Assembly (NCBI GenBank): GCA_016711125.1
Contig: JADJTQ010000012.1
Span: 310,001 to 374,000, forward strand
Length of the DNA: 64,000 nucleotides
Source: Saprospiraceae bacterium
Lineage (GTDB): Bacteria > Bacteroidota > Bacteroidia > Chitinophagales > Saprospiraceae
Direction of reading: 5' to 3'
This document shows, one piece after another, positions 51,776-60,666 of this stretch. Each line of letters begins with the position of its first letter. The first letter of the stretch is position 1. A program made the translations under genes and the position numbers. The notes under the pieces were generated by a model that saw only the letters and a program-made list of their open reading frames with translations, did not search any database and was not told where the DNA came from.

Positions 51776-52462
51776 ATGCAGGATATACCCTCACATATAA
51801 ATCTGGCGGTCAGCGACCGTATTTTTCTTAAAAATCCCGAATCTAGTGAATTGGGCAAAAAGATCATTAGCGGTAGCATTGAATTGATTGATGAGATGGG
51901 CATCGAAAACTTCACATTTCGTAAGTTGAGTCAACACATAGACTCGACGGAGGCCTCTATTTACCGATACTTCGAGAGTAAACATCGATTGCTACTCTAT
52001 CTGATTGCCTGGTATTGGAGTTGGATTGAATTTAGACTGCTCTATCTGATAGCCAACATAGAAGATCCTGAAGAAAAACTAATGCGAGCGATCAGACTCT
52101 TAACTGAAAAAAATGAAGTGGACACAAAATTTCTTCATGTCGACGAAGTCAAACTGCATCGGATAGTAATTTCCGAGTCGTCAAAAACATATTTGACCAA
52201 GGAGGTTGACCATGAAAATAGTGAAGGACTATTTAAAGCCTACAAACAGCTCGTAGGAAGAGTCAGTGAGATTATTCTTGAGATTCACCCCACCTTCGAT
52301 TATCCGCACATGCTGGTATCGACCGTTATTGAAGGAGCTCATCATCAGCGCTTTTTTGCTGATCACCTCCCGAAACTGACAGACCAATTACATGGTGAAG
52401 ACTCAATCATCAAATTTTATCAGAATCTAGTTTTTAGTTGTATAAAGTCTACTTGCAATTGA
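51776..52462 (+). CDS. TetR/AcrR-family transcriptional regulator
   Basis: The 228-residue protein has an HTH near residues 45-75 (NFTFRKLSQHIDSTEASIYRYFESK). A longer helical ligand domain follows. The sequence ahead of the HTH (about 30 residues) is longer than usual. It is divergent from the SDR/DUF2867 gene with back-to-back promoters, and its TGA overlaps the ATG of a small membrane protein gene. Ligand unknown. Confidence 0.9.
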   Translation: MQDIPSHINLAVSDRIFLKNPESSELGKKIISGSIELIDEMGIENFTFRKLSQHIDSTEASIYRYFESKHRLLLYLIAWYWSWIEFRLLYLIANIEDPEEKLMRAIRLLTEKNEVDTKFLHVDEVKLHRIVISESSKTYLTKEVDHENSEGLFKAYKQLVGRVSEIILEIHPTFDYPHMLVSTVIEGAHHQRFFADHLPKLTDQLHGEDSIIKFYQNLVFSCIKSTCN

Positions 52463-52785
52463 TGGATAAAAATAACTCTTCAAAAAGCGGTTATCGAGTC
52501 TTTTGGACCATTTTGCTAGTGAGTATATTCAGCATTGGTACGATACTTAGCATACATCAAATTATAGAGACAACCAAAGATTTGTGCGAGATCTTGCAGG
52601 ATGGCGAAAATGATATTAAAAAAAATCGTTTTAGTTTTGGCAATCTCGAGGAGGACGAGCTACAAATATTGGTTTTTAATTGTAATTTCAGATTGTCCAT
52701 CATAGGTGGTGAATTTAATCATGGTGTAACTCAATTTACTCCTTATCCAATCCAAGTGGTTACTCCACCACCCGAATTTATCTAA
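52462..52785 (+). CDS. Small membrane-anchored hypothetical protein
   Basis: The ATG overlaps the TetR stop (TGATG), giving 107 residues. One transmembrane helix (about residues 15-35, FWTILLVSIFSIGTIL) is followed by a soluble acidic part (FSFGNLEEDELQILVFNC) and a Pro-rich end. I do not recognise it. The coupling to the regulator suggests shared control. Confidence 0.65.
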   Translation: MDKNNSSKSGYRVFWTILLVSIFSIGTILSIHQIIETTKDLCEILQDGENDIKKNRFSFGNLEEDELQILVFNCNFRLSIIGGEFNHGVTQFTPYPIQVVTPPPEFI

Positions 52786-52935
52786 ACTGATAAAGTCCGT
52801 ACGGAGAAGTACGACCATAAATCGATATGTCATAAATATAAATTGACCATGACTCGATTTGTATTTTAATTGGCTTCTATTTTTCCAGTGAATAGATCAG
52901 TCAGATTTAGATAATTACTTAAGATATTTTAAAAA

Positions 52936-54217
52936 ATGAATCTAAAAAATGATGGTAGCATACTTGCTACCTTACGAAACGACTTACCTGCCAGTATTGT
53001 GGTATTCTTTGTTGCCGTACCGCTTTGTCTTGGTATTGCACTCGCATCCGGAGCTCCTTTATTTGCGGGAATCATCGCTGGTGTCGTGGGCGGAATCGTG
53101 GTTGGTGTGGCCAGTGGTTCGCCATTGGGTGTCAGCGGACCAGCTGCTGGTTTGGCGGTGATCGTATTGAGCAGTATTGAGAGTCTAGGTGGCTGGGAAA
53201 TATTCTTAGTGGCTGTCGTTGTAGCCGGGATTATCCAGATTTTACTTGGATATTTAAAATTAGGGACAATCGAGACCTCTGGTGGCCGTAATTGCTGGGA
53301 TACTTCTTAATCTTGCCTATCGGTGTGGCTTACTCAATTTTACATTAAAAGAAACGCAGGTCGTCCAAATACCGGTAGCTGGTAGTGCAGCGGATTTCTT
53401 TCGACAATTCACCATACCGGATTTTTCTCAATTGACCAATCCGCAGGTGTACATGGTCGCATTGGTAATCGCAGTGATTGCAAGCCTGGAGACATTATTA
53501 TGTGTAGAAGCAACAGATAAATTAGATCCGGACAAAAGAGTCACACCCACCAATCGTGAACTCAAAGCTCAGGGACTGGGAAATATTGTATCCGGATTAA
53601 TTGGCGGATTACCCATTACCCAGGTAATTGTGCGGAGCAGTGCCAACATCACCTTTGGTGGCAAATCAAAAGTATCGGCAATTATTCATGGATTTCTTCT
53701 ATTAATCAGCGCGATAGCTATTCCCAGTATTCTTAATTTAATCCCACTTGCTACGCTGGCTGCCATTCTTTTTGTTGTTGGTTACAAACTGGCTAAGCCG
53801 GCTGTATTTAAGCAGATCTACCAACAAGGTCGGGAACAGTTTGTGCCATTTGTAGTAACTGTTGGGGCCATCTTATTAACTGATTTACTAAAAGGTATTA
53901 TGATAGGAATGGGCTTTGCGATTTTCTACATACTGCGCAATAATTTTAAGAATCCATATTATATCTGGAAAAATGGTCATGAGCAGCGAGAAGAATACCA
54001 TGTTACTCTTTCAGAGGAAGTCACTTTTTTAAACAAAGGCAGTCTTCTTCAAATGCTCAACCATGTGCCTGCCAATTCGAAAGTGATTATTGATGGCACC
54101 CGGTCAAAGAGTATCCATTACGATATTATTGAAATCATTGAAAACTATCTAATACACGCCAAATCGATCGGAGTCACAACCGAAGTAAAGGGCATCAAAT
54201 TAAATAACCAAGATTAA
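52936..54217 (+). pseudogene. SulP-family transporter with internal deletion and frameshift
   Basis: The first frame (52936-53310) has the SulP N-terminus (LPASIVVFFVAVPLCLGIALASG, SGPAAGLAVIVLSSIE) and stops being SulP after LGYLKLG. The second frame resumes with PLVAVIAGILLNL just downstream (53275-53285) and runs to the end (ASLETLLCVEATDKLDP, GLPITQVIVRSSANI, then a STAS-like tail). Intact members have about 110 residues between these points, covering several helices. Total coding length is 427 codons instead of about 530. A functional protein is unlikely unless this is an assembly error. It precedes a carbonic anhydrase gene by ten bases. Confidence 0.85.
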
Positions 54218-54227
54218 AACTAATTAA

Positions 54228-54851
54228 ATGAGAACATTAACGAAAGAAATTCAGGACTCTCTCAATCCCGTTCAATGCATAAAACTTTTACAGGATGGGA
54301 ATCAGCGATTTGTGAATAATCTCAAATTCAACCGAAATCTGTTACAGCAGGTAAACGAGACTTCCGATGGTCAACATCCATTTGCGGTTATTTTGAGTTG
54401 TATTGACTCACGAACCTCAGCTGAACTTATTTTTGACCAGGGATTAGGTGACATTTTCAGCGTACGCATCGCTGGAAATATTTTAAACGACGATATATTG
54501 GGCAGCATGGAGTTTTCCTGCAAAGTAGCTGGGGCAAAAGTTGTGATGGTTTTAGGCCATACCAAATGTGGGGCAATAAAGGGTGCATGTGATAGCGTGA
54601 AACTAGGAAATCTGACCACCCTGCTGGACAAAATAGTGCCGGCAATTGATGAAGAGAAGTCGATAAGTCAGAACCGTAACTCATCTAACAGTGAGTTTGT
54701 TGACAAGGTTGCATCGATCAATGTTCATTTGACCATTGAGCAAATTTTAGAAAGAAGTCCTATTTTGAATCAAATGTATCACCAGAAGGAAATCGATATC
54801 ATAGGAGGTATGTACGATGTAGAAACTGGTGTTGTTGAATTCATGAAATAG
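54228..54851 (+). CDS. Beta-class carbonic anhydrase
   Basis: The 207-residue protein has the zinc ligands Cys58 and Asp60 in SCIDSRTSAE, Arg62 of the dyad, then His111 and Cys114 in GHTKCGAIKGA. It interconverts carbon dioxide and bicarbonate in the cytoplasm. Its place after a SulP gene matches known SulP-carbonic anhydrase bicarbonate-uptake pairs. The DUF2490 gene follows without a gap. Confidence 0.96.
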   Translation: MRTLTKEIQDSLNPVQCIKLLQDGNQRFVNNLKFNRNLLQQVNETSDGQHPFAVILSCIDSRTSAELIFDQGLGDIFSVRIAGNILNDDILGSMEFSCKVAGAKVVMVLGHTKCGAIKGACDSVKLGNLTTLLDKIVPAIDEEKSISQNRNSSNSEFVDKVASINVHLTIEQILERSPILNQMYHQKEIDIIGGMYDVETGVVEFMK

Positions 54852-54857
54852 GTGATT

Positions 54858-55532
54858 ATGAATCGTACTCTTCTGATTTTATTTCTAGGACAGCTGGCCG
54901 CTCCCCTTGTTGCTCAGGGGGAGTTCGGCAACTGGATGATGTATTTTGGTCAGAATCGAATTTCACACAAGTTCAGTATACATTCTGAAGTTCAATATCG
55001 CCATCATACGATTCTTCCAACTGACGTGGAGCAATTGCTACTCCGCATGGGTCTAAATTACCACGTTGCATCCAATGCTATACTTACTGCAGGTTATGGT
55101 TATATTACTTCCTATGATTTTGATGGTGATTATCGAATGGCAGATAAAAAAGAGCACCGGATCTGGCAACAATTTCTATTGACCAATCAATTGGGAAGAA
55201 TCAAGTTTGAGCATCGTTATCGGATAGAACAAAGATGGGTTGACCAAATATACAGTAGCAGATTTCGCTACCGATTGATGGCATTCATACCGTTAAATCG
55301 ATCAGTGATTGAGCCAGGTGCCTGGTTTTTAGGCGTTTATGATGAGGTGTTTTTGAATACAAAAAATACGTTTTTTGATCGAAATCGTTTGTTTGGAGGG
55401 TTTGGTTATCAGCTTTCCAAGGCATCCAGTTTTCAACTGGGTTTCCTGAATCAGCGGGTTAACACATTCGGTAAATGGTATCTACAAATGGCTGTGACCT
55501 TCAATCCCGATCTTCGCAAGAAATCAAGTTAG
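54858..55532 (+). CDS. DUF2490-family outer-membrane protein
   Basis: The 224-residue protein has a signal peptide (ends near LVAQG). The DUF2490 barrel pattern follows: GNWMMYFGQNRISHKFSIHSEVQYRHH, LLLRMGLNYHV, HRIWQQFLLTNQLG, FEHRYRIEQRWV. It starts six bases after the carbonic anhydrase stop, so the two are co-transcribed. Function unknown; it may form a channel. Confidence 0.88.
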   Translation: MNRTLLILFLGQLAAPLVAQGEFGNWMMYFGQNRISHKFSIHSEVQYRHHTILPTDVEQLLLRMGLNYHVASNAILTAGYGYITSYDFDGDYRMADKKEHRIWQQFLLTNQLGRIKFEHRYRIEQRWVDQIYSSRFRYRLMAFIPLNRSVIEPGAWFLGVYDEVFLNTKNTFFDRNRLFGGFGYQLSKASSFQLGFLNQRVNTFGKWYLQMAVTFNPDLRKKSS

Positions 55533-55651
55533 ATATTCTTTGCAGAAGACCATTGCTACACGAATCATCGACTGAACTTAACAAAATCAGAAATATTTAA
55601 CAAGTGCTTAGGACATATTTACTCCTCGATACACGTATTACTAAAAGCACT

Positions 55652-55756
55652 ATGAAAACAGCAAATATTCTCCTGGTCATTTTTGCCTTTGTGGCGATCG
55701 GTATCTATTCGAAGTATTTTAAAGCATTCATTCGGCATAGAATAGCCCGAGCGTGA
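55652..55756 (+). CDS. Possible 34-residue membrane peptide
   Basis: An ATG in a gene-free stretch starts MKTANILLVIFAFVAIGIYS, one hydrophobic segment, followed by a basic end (KAFIRHRIARA). It looks like a small membrane peptide, but no homology or promoter supports it. Confidence 0.3.
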   Translation: MKTANILLVIFAFVAIGIYSKYFKAFIRHRIARA

Positions 55757-55867
55757 GCTATCAGATTGCACTACATCAGGTCATACAGTTAGCGAGCCAA
55801 ACTGGCGTGAGACTATGGAATTGATGTCCGGGATTCACCCTCGGTATTGTTTAACCTTTCAGCCGCT

Positions 55868-55918
55868 GCCAGGGTCGAACTTCCTTCGGCCTACGGCCTC
55901 AGTCAGTCCGACCCTGGC
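55868..55918. repeat. Inverted repeat with ten-base perfect stem
   Basis: GCCAGGGTCG (55868-55877) and CGACCCTGGC (55909-55918) are exact complements around a 31-base loop that contains CGGCCTACGGCC. It lies directly before the minisatellite and could be a repeat-element end or a hairpin. Confidence 0.65.
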
Positions 55919-55954
55919 TAGTCCTTCGAGACTGACACACTTTTTGAAACAGTC

Positions 55955-56225
55955 CCTTCCACTTTCCACTCTTCCACTCTTCCATCATCCCACCATTCCA
56001 ACTTTCCATCATTCCACCTTCCCACCTTCCTTCATTCCACCTTTCCACTCTTCCACTCTTCCATCATCCCACCATTCCAACATTCCAACCTTCCATCATT
56101 CCAACCTTCTATCATTCCAACATTCCACCTTTCCACCATTCCTCCTTTCCACTCTTCCATCATTCCAACAATTCCACCTTTCCACTCTTCCAACATTCCA
56201 ACATTCCACCTTTCCACCTTTCATC
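55955..56225. repeat. Degenerate 8-bp minisatellite (TCCAnnnT, about 34 units)
   Basis: The region is made of units such as TTCCACTC, TTCCATCA and TTCCAACA in register, with three variable bases per unit. Because eight is not a multiple of three, the overlapping open frame (55815-56234) is a product of the repeat, not a gene. It fills the gap between the DUF2490 and AI-2E genes. Confidence 0.9.
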
Positions 56226-56315
56226 GCTTTGTAAAAGATTGATCCGCTTTATAGATTCATAACCCGAATCCACACAATTTCCGCTATCTTGGCATTGTAT
56301 AAAACCCCTGTTTTT

Positions 56316-57332
56316 ATGAAGCGAAACGCAGCCTCTGCTTTTTTTCTCGTATTACTCTTTGCCGTAACGCTTACTTTTTTTGGCCTGATTAAGGACTACC
56401 TTTTGGCAGTGTTTTGGGCGGTTGTTCTGGCCCTTTTATTTCGCACAACACAGGATAAGATATTAATGAGGGTGCGTCATCAGAAAAACCTTGCAGCAGG
56501 CCTAACTTTGATGGGCATCGTCTTGATAGTGATCCTGCCACTGTTTTTCATCGGTTATGCGGTGACCGGTGAGGCGATTGCATTCTACAATAAAATAGAC
56601 TCCGGGGAGATCAACATCAAAGACAAACTGGACAACCTGAAGAATCAGTGGCCGGTGGTTGAAGGTTTTCTGGAAAGACTGAACCTCGATGTGACCCAAA
56701 TTCGTAGCTCATTCAATGAGGCTATTGCCAATGCTTCGAAGGCGTTAGCAAGTTCAATTTTAAATTTCACTCAAAATATTATTGGATTTCTCATTCAGTT
56801 ATTCATTATGCTGTACATCTTATTCTTCTTTTTGAGAGACGGTCGCGAGCTGGTGAAGAAATTGGTTTGGGTGTTGCCAATTGGCGATGACAAGGAGTGG
56901 GCTCTGATCAGGCGATTTGAAAGTGTCGCAAGAGCAACAGTCAAGGGAAGTCTGGTGGTAGCTATGACTCAAGGCATTGCCGGTGGTCTCCTTTTTGCAG
57001 CTGTTGGCATACCTGGAGCAGTACTTTGGGGGGTACTGATGACCATCGTATCTCTCTTGCCTTTGGGCAGCGGAGTTATATGGTTACCTGCAGCTATAAT
57101 TCTTTTTGCCCAGGGCGAAATCACAAGGGCTGTTGTTGTCTTCGTAGTTGGAGCTTTAATTATTGGACTGCTGGATAATTTTCTCCGACCGAGATTAGTA
57201 GGCAACGATACGAAGATGCCTGATTATCTGATTTTACTCTCGACTTTGGGTGGACTGGCCTGGGTGGGTATTTCAGGTTTTGTCCTTGGACCAATCATCG
57301 CAGCCTTTTTATTACTTGCTGGGAAATGTTAG
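56316..57332 (+). CDS. AI-2E-family transporter
   Basis: From the ATG at 56316 the 338-residue protein has about eight membrane helices. The family motif PLGSGVIWLPAAIILF precedes DNFLRPRLVGND and GPIIAAFLLL at the end. Members export autoinducer-2 or act as Na+/H+ antiporters; the substrate here is unknown. The in-frame extension to 56289 overlaps no good start signal. Confidence 0.9.
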   Translation: MKRNAASAFFLVLLFAVTLTFFGLIKDYLLAVFWAVVLALLFRTTQDKILMRVRHQKNLAAGLTLMGIVLIVILPLFFIGYAVTGEAIAFYNKIDSGEINIKDKLDNLKNQWPVVEGFLERLNLDVTQIRSSFNEAIANASKALASSILNFTQNIIGFLIQLFIMLYILFFFLRDGRELVKKLVWVLPIGDDKEWALIRRFESVARATVKGSLVVAMTQGIAGGLLFAAVGIPGAVLWGVLMTIVSLLPLGSGVIWLPAAIILFAQGEITRAVVVFVVGALIIGLLDNFLRPRLVGNDTKMPDYLILLSTLGGLAWVGISGFVLGPIIAAFLLLAGKC

Positions 57333-57341
57333 GTGAAGGCA

Positions 57342-57914
57342 CTAGAGAGGAGCATCATGAAAAGCCGAGATAAGAGACTCCATAGATATCGCTGTGATTT
57401 CGTAATGGTCTGACTCTTCGGTAAATGGTGGATCTACTTGAAGTACCTGCCCCGCACCAAGAGAATTTCCTTCCTCCAAAAAGTAAACCAATGGCTCCAA
57501 ATCAAGGTAATCCACCGGATCATTGACAGCATCTTCAAAAAAATCATAAAGCTCAACCTCAAGATCTTCAATATCTCCGGTATCTATGACCAACCGCCAG
57601 ACACTGCCCATCCTGATAAAAAATTGATCGCCCAGGCAATCCTGAGCGAACGGGATGTCAGTCTCCCTGAGATTAGAAAAAGAACGATGCAAGGCCCAGT
57701 CGCCTTTCCAAACCTTTCGAAGGGAATGCCAATCGGGTTCGGACACACAGCCTCGTATGTGTAATCCTCCCTGAAAAGTAACCAGTCCATTGATATCCTG
57801 ATAAAATGATTTGAGGTCATCGGGCAGCAAAGACCACAATGATTGGTCAGTCATTGATTCCCCAAGATAGATCGTACCCTTAAACTCCATCTTTTTATCA
57901 GAAGACATCTTCAT
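57342..57914 (-). CDS. SMI1/KNR4 (SUKH)-family protein
   Basis: The 190-residue protein has SUKH features: WSLLPDDLKSFYQDINGLVTFQGGLHIRG, WALHRSFSNL, FAQDCLGDQFFI, and WRLVIDTGDIEDLEV, ending in a helical part. SUKH proteins often serve as immunity proteins to nuclease or other toxins. No toxin gene is next to it, so this one may be an orphan or have another role. Confidence 0.75.
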   Translation of the reverse strand: MKMSSDKKMEFKGTIYLGESMTDQSLWSLLPDDLKSFYQDINGLVTFQGGLHIRGCVSEPDWHSLRKVWKGDWALHRSFSNLRETDIPFAQDCLGDQFFIRMGSVWRLVIDTGDIEDLEVELYDFFEDAVNDPVDYLDLEPLVYFLEEGNSLGAGQVLQVDPPFTEESDHYEITAISMESLISAFHDAPL

Positions 57915-58026
57915 CTTTGTTGTGATTTACCTCAACCTTTGACTTCCATTTTCCGGTCCCAGATTCGCAGAGTACTTGTTTCAATGAAACCATAAGCTTC
58001 CGTATTAAGTTCTGTTCAGAATCGAA

Positions 58027-58902
58027 TTAATCAGAGTTACCATTACTTTTGGCCGTCGCTTTACTCTTGATATAATTCAATACCCTGCGGGCTGTTTTTC
58101 GTTTTATTTCTTTCTCCAGCGTCCGATTTATTTTATCTAATGAATATTGAAATTTGAATGTAATTGCATCCTTCTTTATCTCTACGATTCGCAAATAGAA
58201 AGATTTAGGATCAATCTCCTTTTTGTAGATTTCAAGCTCTCGAATTAGATTTTCTTCCAATTCTTCGACAGTACCTTTAAAACTGGCATTTAGCTCAAAT
58301 GGAATACTAACCCGTTTAATTTCACCTTTTGTGTAGTTGATGATCTCACTATGATAGGCTTTATCGTTAGATATATAGATGACATCTTCGTCTTCGTTGA
58401 CTAGTGCAAGTTTAGTCAGGGTCAAGTCCACTACCTTTCCTTTCTGGTCGCCAATCTTCACGTAGTCTCCGATAGAAATTTGTTTTGAAAAAACGATAAC
58501 GAATCCCGCAATAATTGATGAAATGAATTCTTTAGAAACAATGGCTATAGCGGCTGCAACTATGCTCAGCGATGTAAATAATGTCCCAAAGTCGATTCCC
58601 CATAGACTCATTAAAAAAAAGACGACAGCCATGGCTATGATCAAAACATAGATATTCTGCACCCCAGTGGTAATGTTATCCTGACTGTTGTACCGCATTC
58701 CCTTCCTGATCCGGTAGATCAGCATCATCACGGACAGGGCAAAGTTTAACCCACTTGCAAAAAATAAAAATCCAAAAACCTTGTACATGAAGCCTGACCA
58801 TGGCTGATCTAAGTGCGAGAATGGATGGGTCCACCAAAGGAAAGCCAGAAATAAGACGACGACCATCTTGCCCACCAGTGTAAAAAGGACTTTTCGAGCC
58901 AT
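58027..58902 (-). CDS. MscS-family mechanosensitive channel
   Basis: The 291-residue protein has three N-terminal membrane helices (VVLFLAFLWW, FLFFASGLNFALSVMM, NIYVLIIAMAVVFFLMS). The pore-helix and beta-domain region follows: GIDFGTLFTSLSIVAAAIAIVSKEFISSIIAGFVIVFS, then ISIGDYVKIGDQKGKVVDLTLTK, ending in a charged C-terminal tail. It should gate on membrane tension during osmotic downshock. Confidence 0.92.
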   Translation of the reverse strand: MARKVLFTLVGKMVVVLFLAFLWWTHPFSHLDQPWSGFMYKVFGFLFFASGLNFALSVMMLIYRIRKGMRYNSQDNITTGVQNIYVLIIAMAVVFFLMSLWGIDFGTLFTSLSIVAAAIAIVSKEFISSIIAGFVIVFSKQISIGDYVKIGDQKGKVVDLTLTKLALVNEDEDVIYISNDKAYHSEIINYTKGEIKRVSIPFELNASFKGTVEELEENLIRELEIYKKEIDPKSFYLRIVEIKKDAITFKFQYSLDKINRTLEKEIKRKTARRVLNYIKSKATAKSNGNSD

Positions 58903-59065
58903 GGTAAAATATTAGATTTCGCCGCAAAGGTCGGTATTTTTTAGCGATCTGGAAGGTCAATTCGGTTATATGACAGTCAAAGTCGTATAAAACCCTAAAC
59001 ATTGTCGATCAGCGAAATAAGAGGGACAATAAGATAACCTCTCTAGCGTCTATGCTCAAAATCAT

Positions 59066-59073
59066 TAGTTTTG
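59066..59073 (+). promoter_or_regulatory. Candidate -7 element before the sugar dehydrogenase
   Basis: TAGTTTTG fits TAnnTTTG and is 26 bases before the ATG. A TTG at -33 was not found, so the call is weak. Confidence 0.3.
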
Positions 59074-59099
59074 CAACCATCTAAAAAATTTTACGTTTA

Positions 59100-60239
59100 A
59101 TGGATCGTATGATAAAGCCAAATTTTCGATATTTCCAATTAAGCCTTACTGCTCTGTTGATCATGGTGCAAACGGGCTGTGCTCAGCAATTTCCAGACTT
59201 GACAACCAGTGATCTCACGCTCGGGGTTGAAACGGTGTCAACCGATTTTAGCAATCCATGGAGTTTCACTTTTCTACCAGATGGCGATCTTCTTGTCACT
59301 GAAAAAGAAGGTAAACTGTATCGACTCTCTTCAGATAAAAAAACGGAAATCAGTGGCTTACCAGATATCTACGTAAGAGGCCAGGGTGGGCTTATGGATA
59401 TCGAGCTCCATCCTGACTACACCAATAATGGTTGGATTTACTTCGCCTATGGTTCAAGCACCTCCCGAAGCAGTGGTGGAAATACTACGGTGTCTCGAGC
59501 TAGATTACGAGGCACTGAGTTGGTGGACCTTGAAGACATATTTAAGGCGGTGCCAGAAAGCAGCAGAGGTCAGCATTGGGGAGGTCGCATCGTCTTCGAT
59601 ACTAAAGGATATTTATATCTTTCGGTTGGTGACCGGGGTGCCAGGGACGAGAATCCGCAAAGCCTGTCAAATCACTGCGGCAAGATACACCGGCTGCATG
59701 ATGATGGTTCGATTCCCTCAGACAACCCTTTCCGTGGACAAAATAATGTCGCGGAATCAATCTTTACCTATGGGCATCGAAATCCACAGGGCATGGCTCT
59801 GCATCCGGGCACAGGTGAAATCTGGGCCCATGAACATGGACCTCAGGGCGGTGACGAACTAAATGTCATTCGCGCCGGTAATAATTATGGCTGGCCGGTG
59901 ATCACCTACGGCATCAATTATAGTGGTACAAAAATTACCGATATCGCTGAAAAAGAAGGTATGCAACAGCCGGTAACCTACTGGGTGCCCTCCATTGCTC
60001 CCTGTGGAATGACTTTCGTGACTAGTTCTAAATATCCAGAGTGGAATGGCAGTATATTGCTAGGATCATTAAAGTTCAATTACATTCACCGTGTCAAGTT
60101 AGAAGGTGAGAAGGTCATTTTTCAGGAAAAATTATTAGATGGCTTTGGCCGTATACGCTCCATCAAGCAAAGCCCTGACGGACTTATTTATTTCTCCGTA
60201 GAAGGAAAGGGCATTTTCAAAATAAATCCCACAACTTAA
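59100..60239 (+). CDS. PQQ-dependent sugar dehydrogenase (soluble-type), lipoprotein
   Basis: The 379-residue protein has a lipoprotein signal (QTGC). Propeller motifs of the glucose/sorbosone dehydrogenase family follow: LSNPWSFTFLPDGDLLVTEKEGKLYRL, GLMDIELHPDYTNNGWIYFAYG, HWGGRIVFDTKGYLYLSVGDRG, YGHRNPQGMALHP, EIWAHEHGPQGGDELN. These supply the PQQ and calcium sites. It oxidises aldoses in the periplasm. Its TAA overlaps the ATG of the cytochrome gene (TAATG), which suggests a complex. Confidence 0.93.
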   Translation: MDRMIKPNFRYFQLSLTALLIMVQTGCAQQFPDLTTSDLTLGVETVSTDFSNPWSFTFLPDGDLLVTEKEGKLYRLSSDKKTEISGLPDIYVRGQGGLMDIELHPDYTNNGWIYFAYGSSTSRSSGGNTTVSRARLRGTELVDLEDIFKAVPESSRGQHWGGRIVFDTKGYLYLSVGDRGARDENPQSLSNHCGKIHRLHDDGSIPSDNPFRGQNNVAESIFTYGHRNPQGMALHPGTGEIWAHEHGPQGGDELNVIRAGNNYGWPVITYGINYSGTKITDIAEKEGMQQPVTYWVPSIAPCGMTFVTSSKYPEWNGSILLGSLKFNYIHRVKLEGEKVIFQEKLLDGFGRIRSIKQSPDGLIYFSVEGKGIFKINPTT

Positions 60240-60628
60240 TGAAACTCGTAGCACTTCCTGTCCTTTTCTTTTTATTATGGCAATTTCCTCAGGATGACAA
60301 ACTCATGCAGAGTATGAAGCGAGGTGAGGCTATATACGAGGATTTTTGCATAAATTGTCATATGCATGAAGGTGAAGGTGTGCCCGGTGCCTTTCCCCCA
60401 CTCGCCCGAGCTGACTACCTATTGCAAAAAAGACAAGAGTCAATCCACGCCGTTAAATTTGGTCAAAAAGGTGAAATAACTGTGAATGAGGTCAAATACA
60501 ATAATATCATGCTTCCCCTCTATTTATCAGATGAAGAAGTTGCAGACGTTATGAACTATGTACTTAATAGCTGGGGAAATAAAGGTGAATTTGTCACCCT
60601 AGAAGAGGTAAAAGCAGTGATTGAATAA
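60239..60628 (+). CDS. Monoheme c-type cytochrome
   Basis: The 129-residue protein has a short hydrophobic signal, then heme site CINCH (Cys37, Cys40, His41) and a likely axial Met91 in IMLPLYLSDEE. It probably takes electrons from the sugar dehydrogenase with which it is translationally coupled. No other cytochrome genes follow. Confidence 0.92.
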   Translation: MKLVALPVLFFLLWQFPQDDKLMQSMKRGEAIYEDFCINCHMHEGEGVPGAFPPLARADYLLQKRQESIHAVKFGQKGEITVNEVKYNNIMLPLYLSDEEVADVMNYVLNSWGNKGEFVTLEEVKAVIE

Positions 60629-60666
60629 ATCAAAAATCTGCAATCAGAAATCCTAGTACTCACTTT

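Noticed and set aside
55955..56225. Repeat array as a possible CRISPR
   Set aside because: Units are 8 bp and contiguous with no spacers of even length; no cas genes are near.
55815..56234. 139-codon open frame rich in His, Pro, Ser and Phe
   Set aside because: It is the translation of the 8-bp minisatellite; the repeat unit is not a multiple of three and both strands are open, so no coding signal is needed to explain it.
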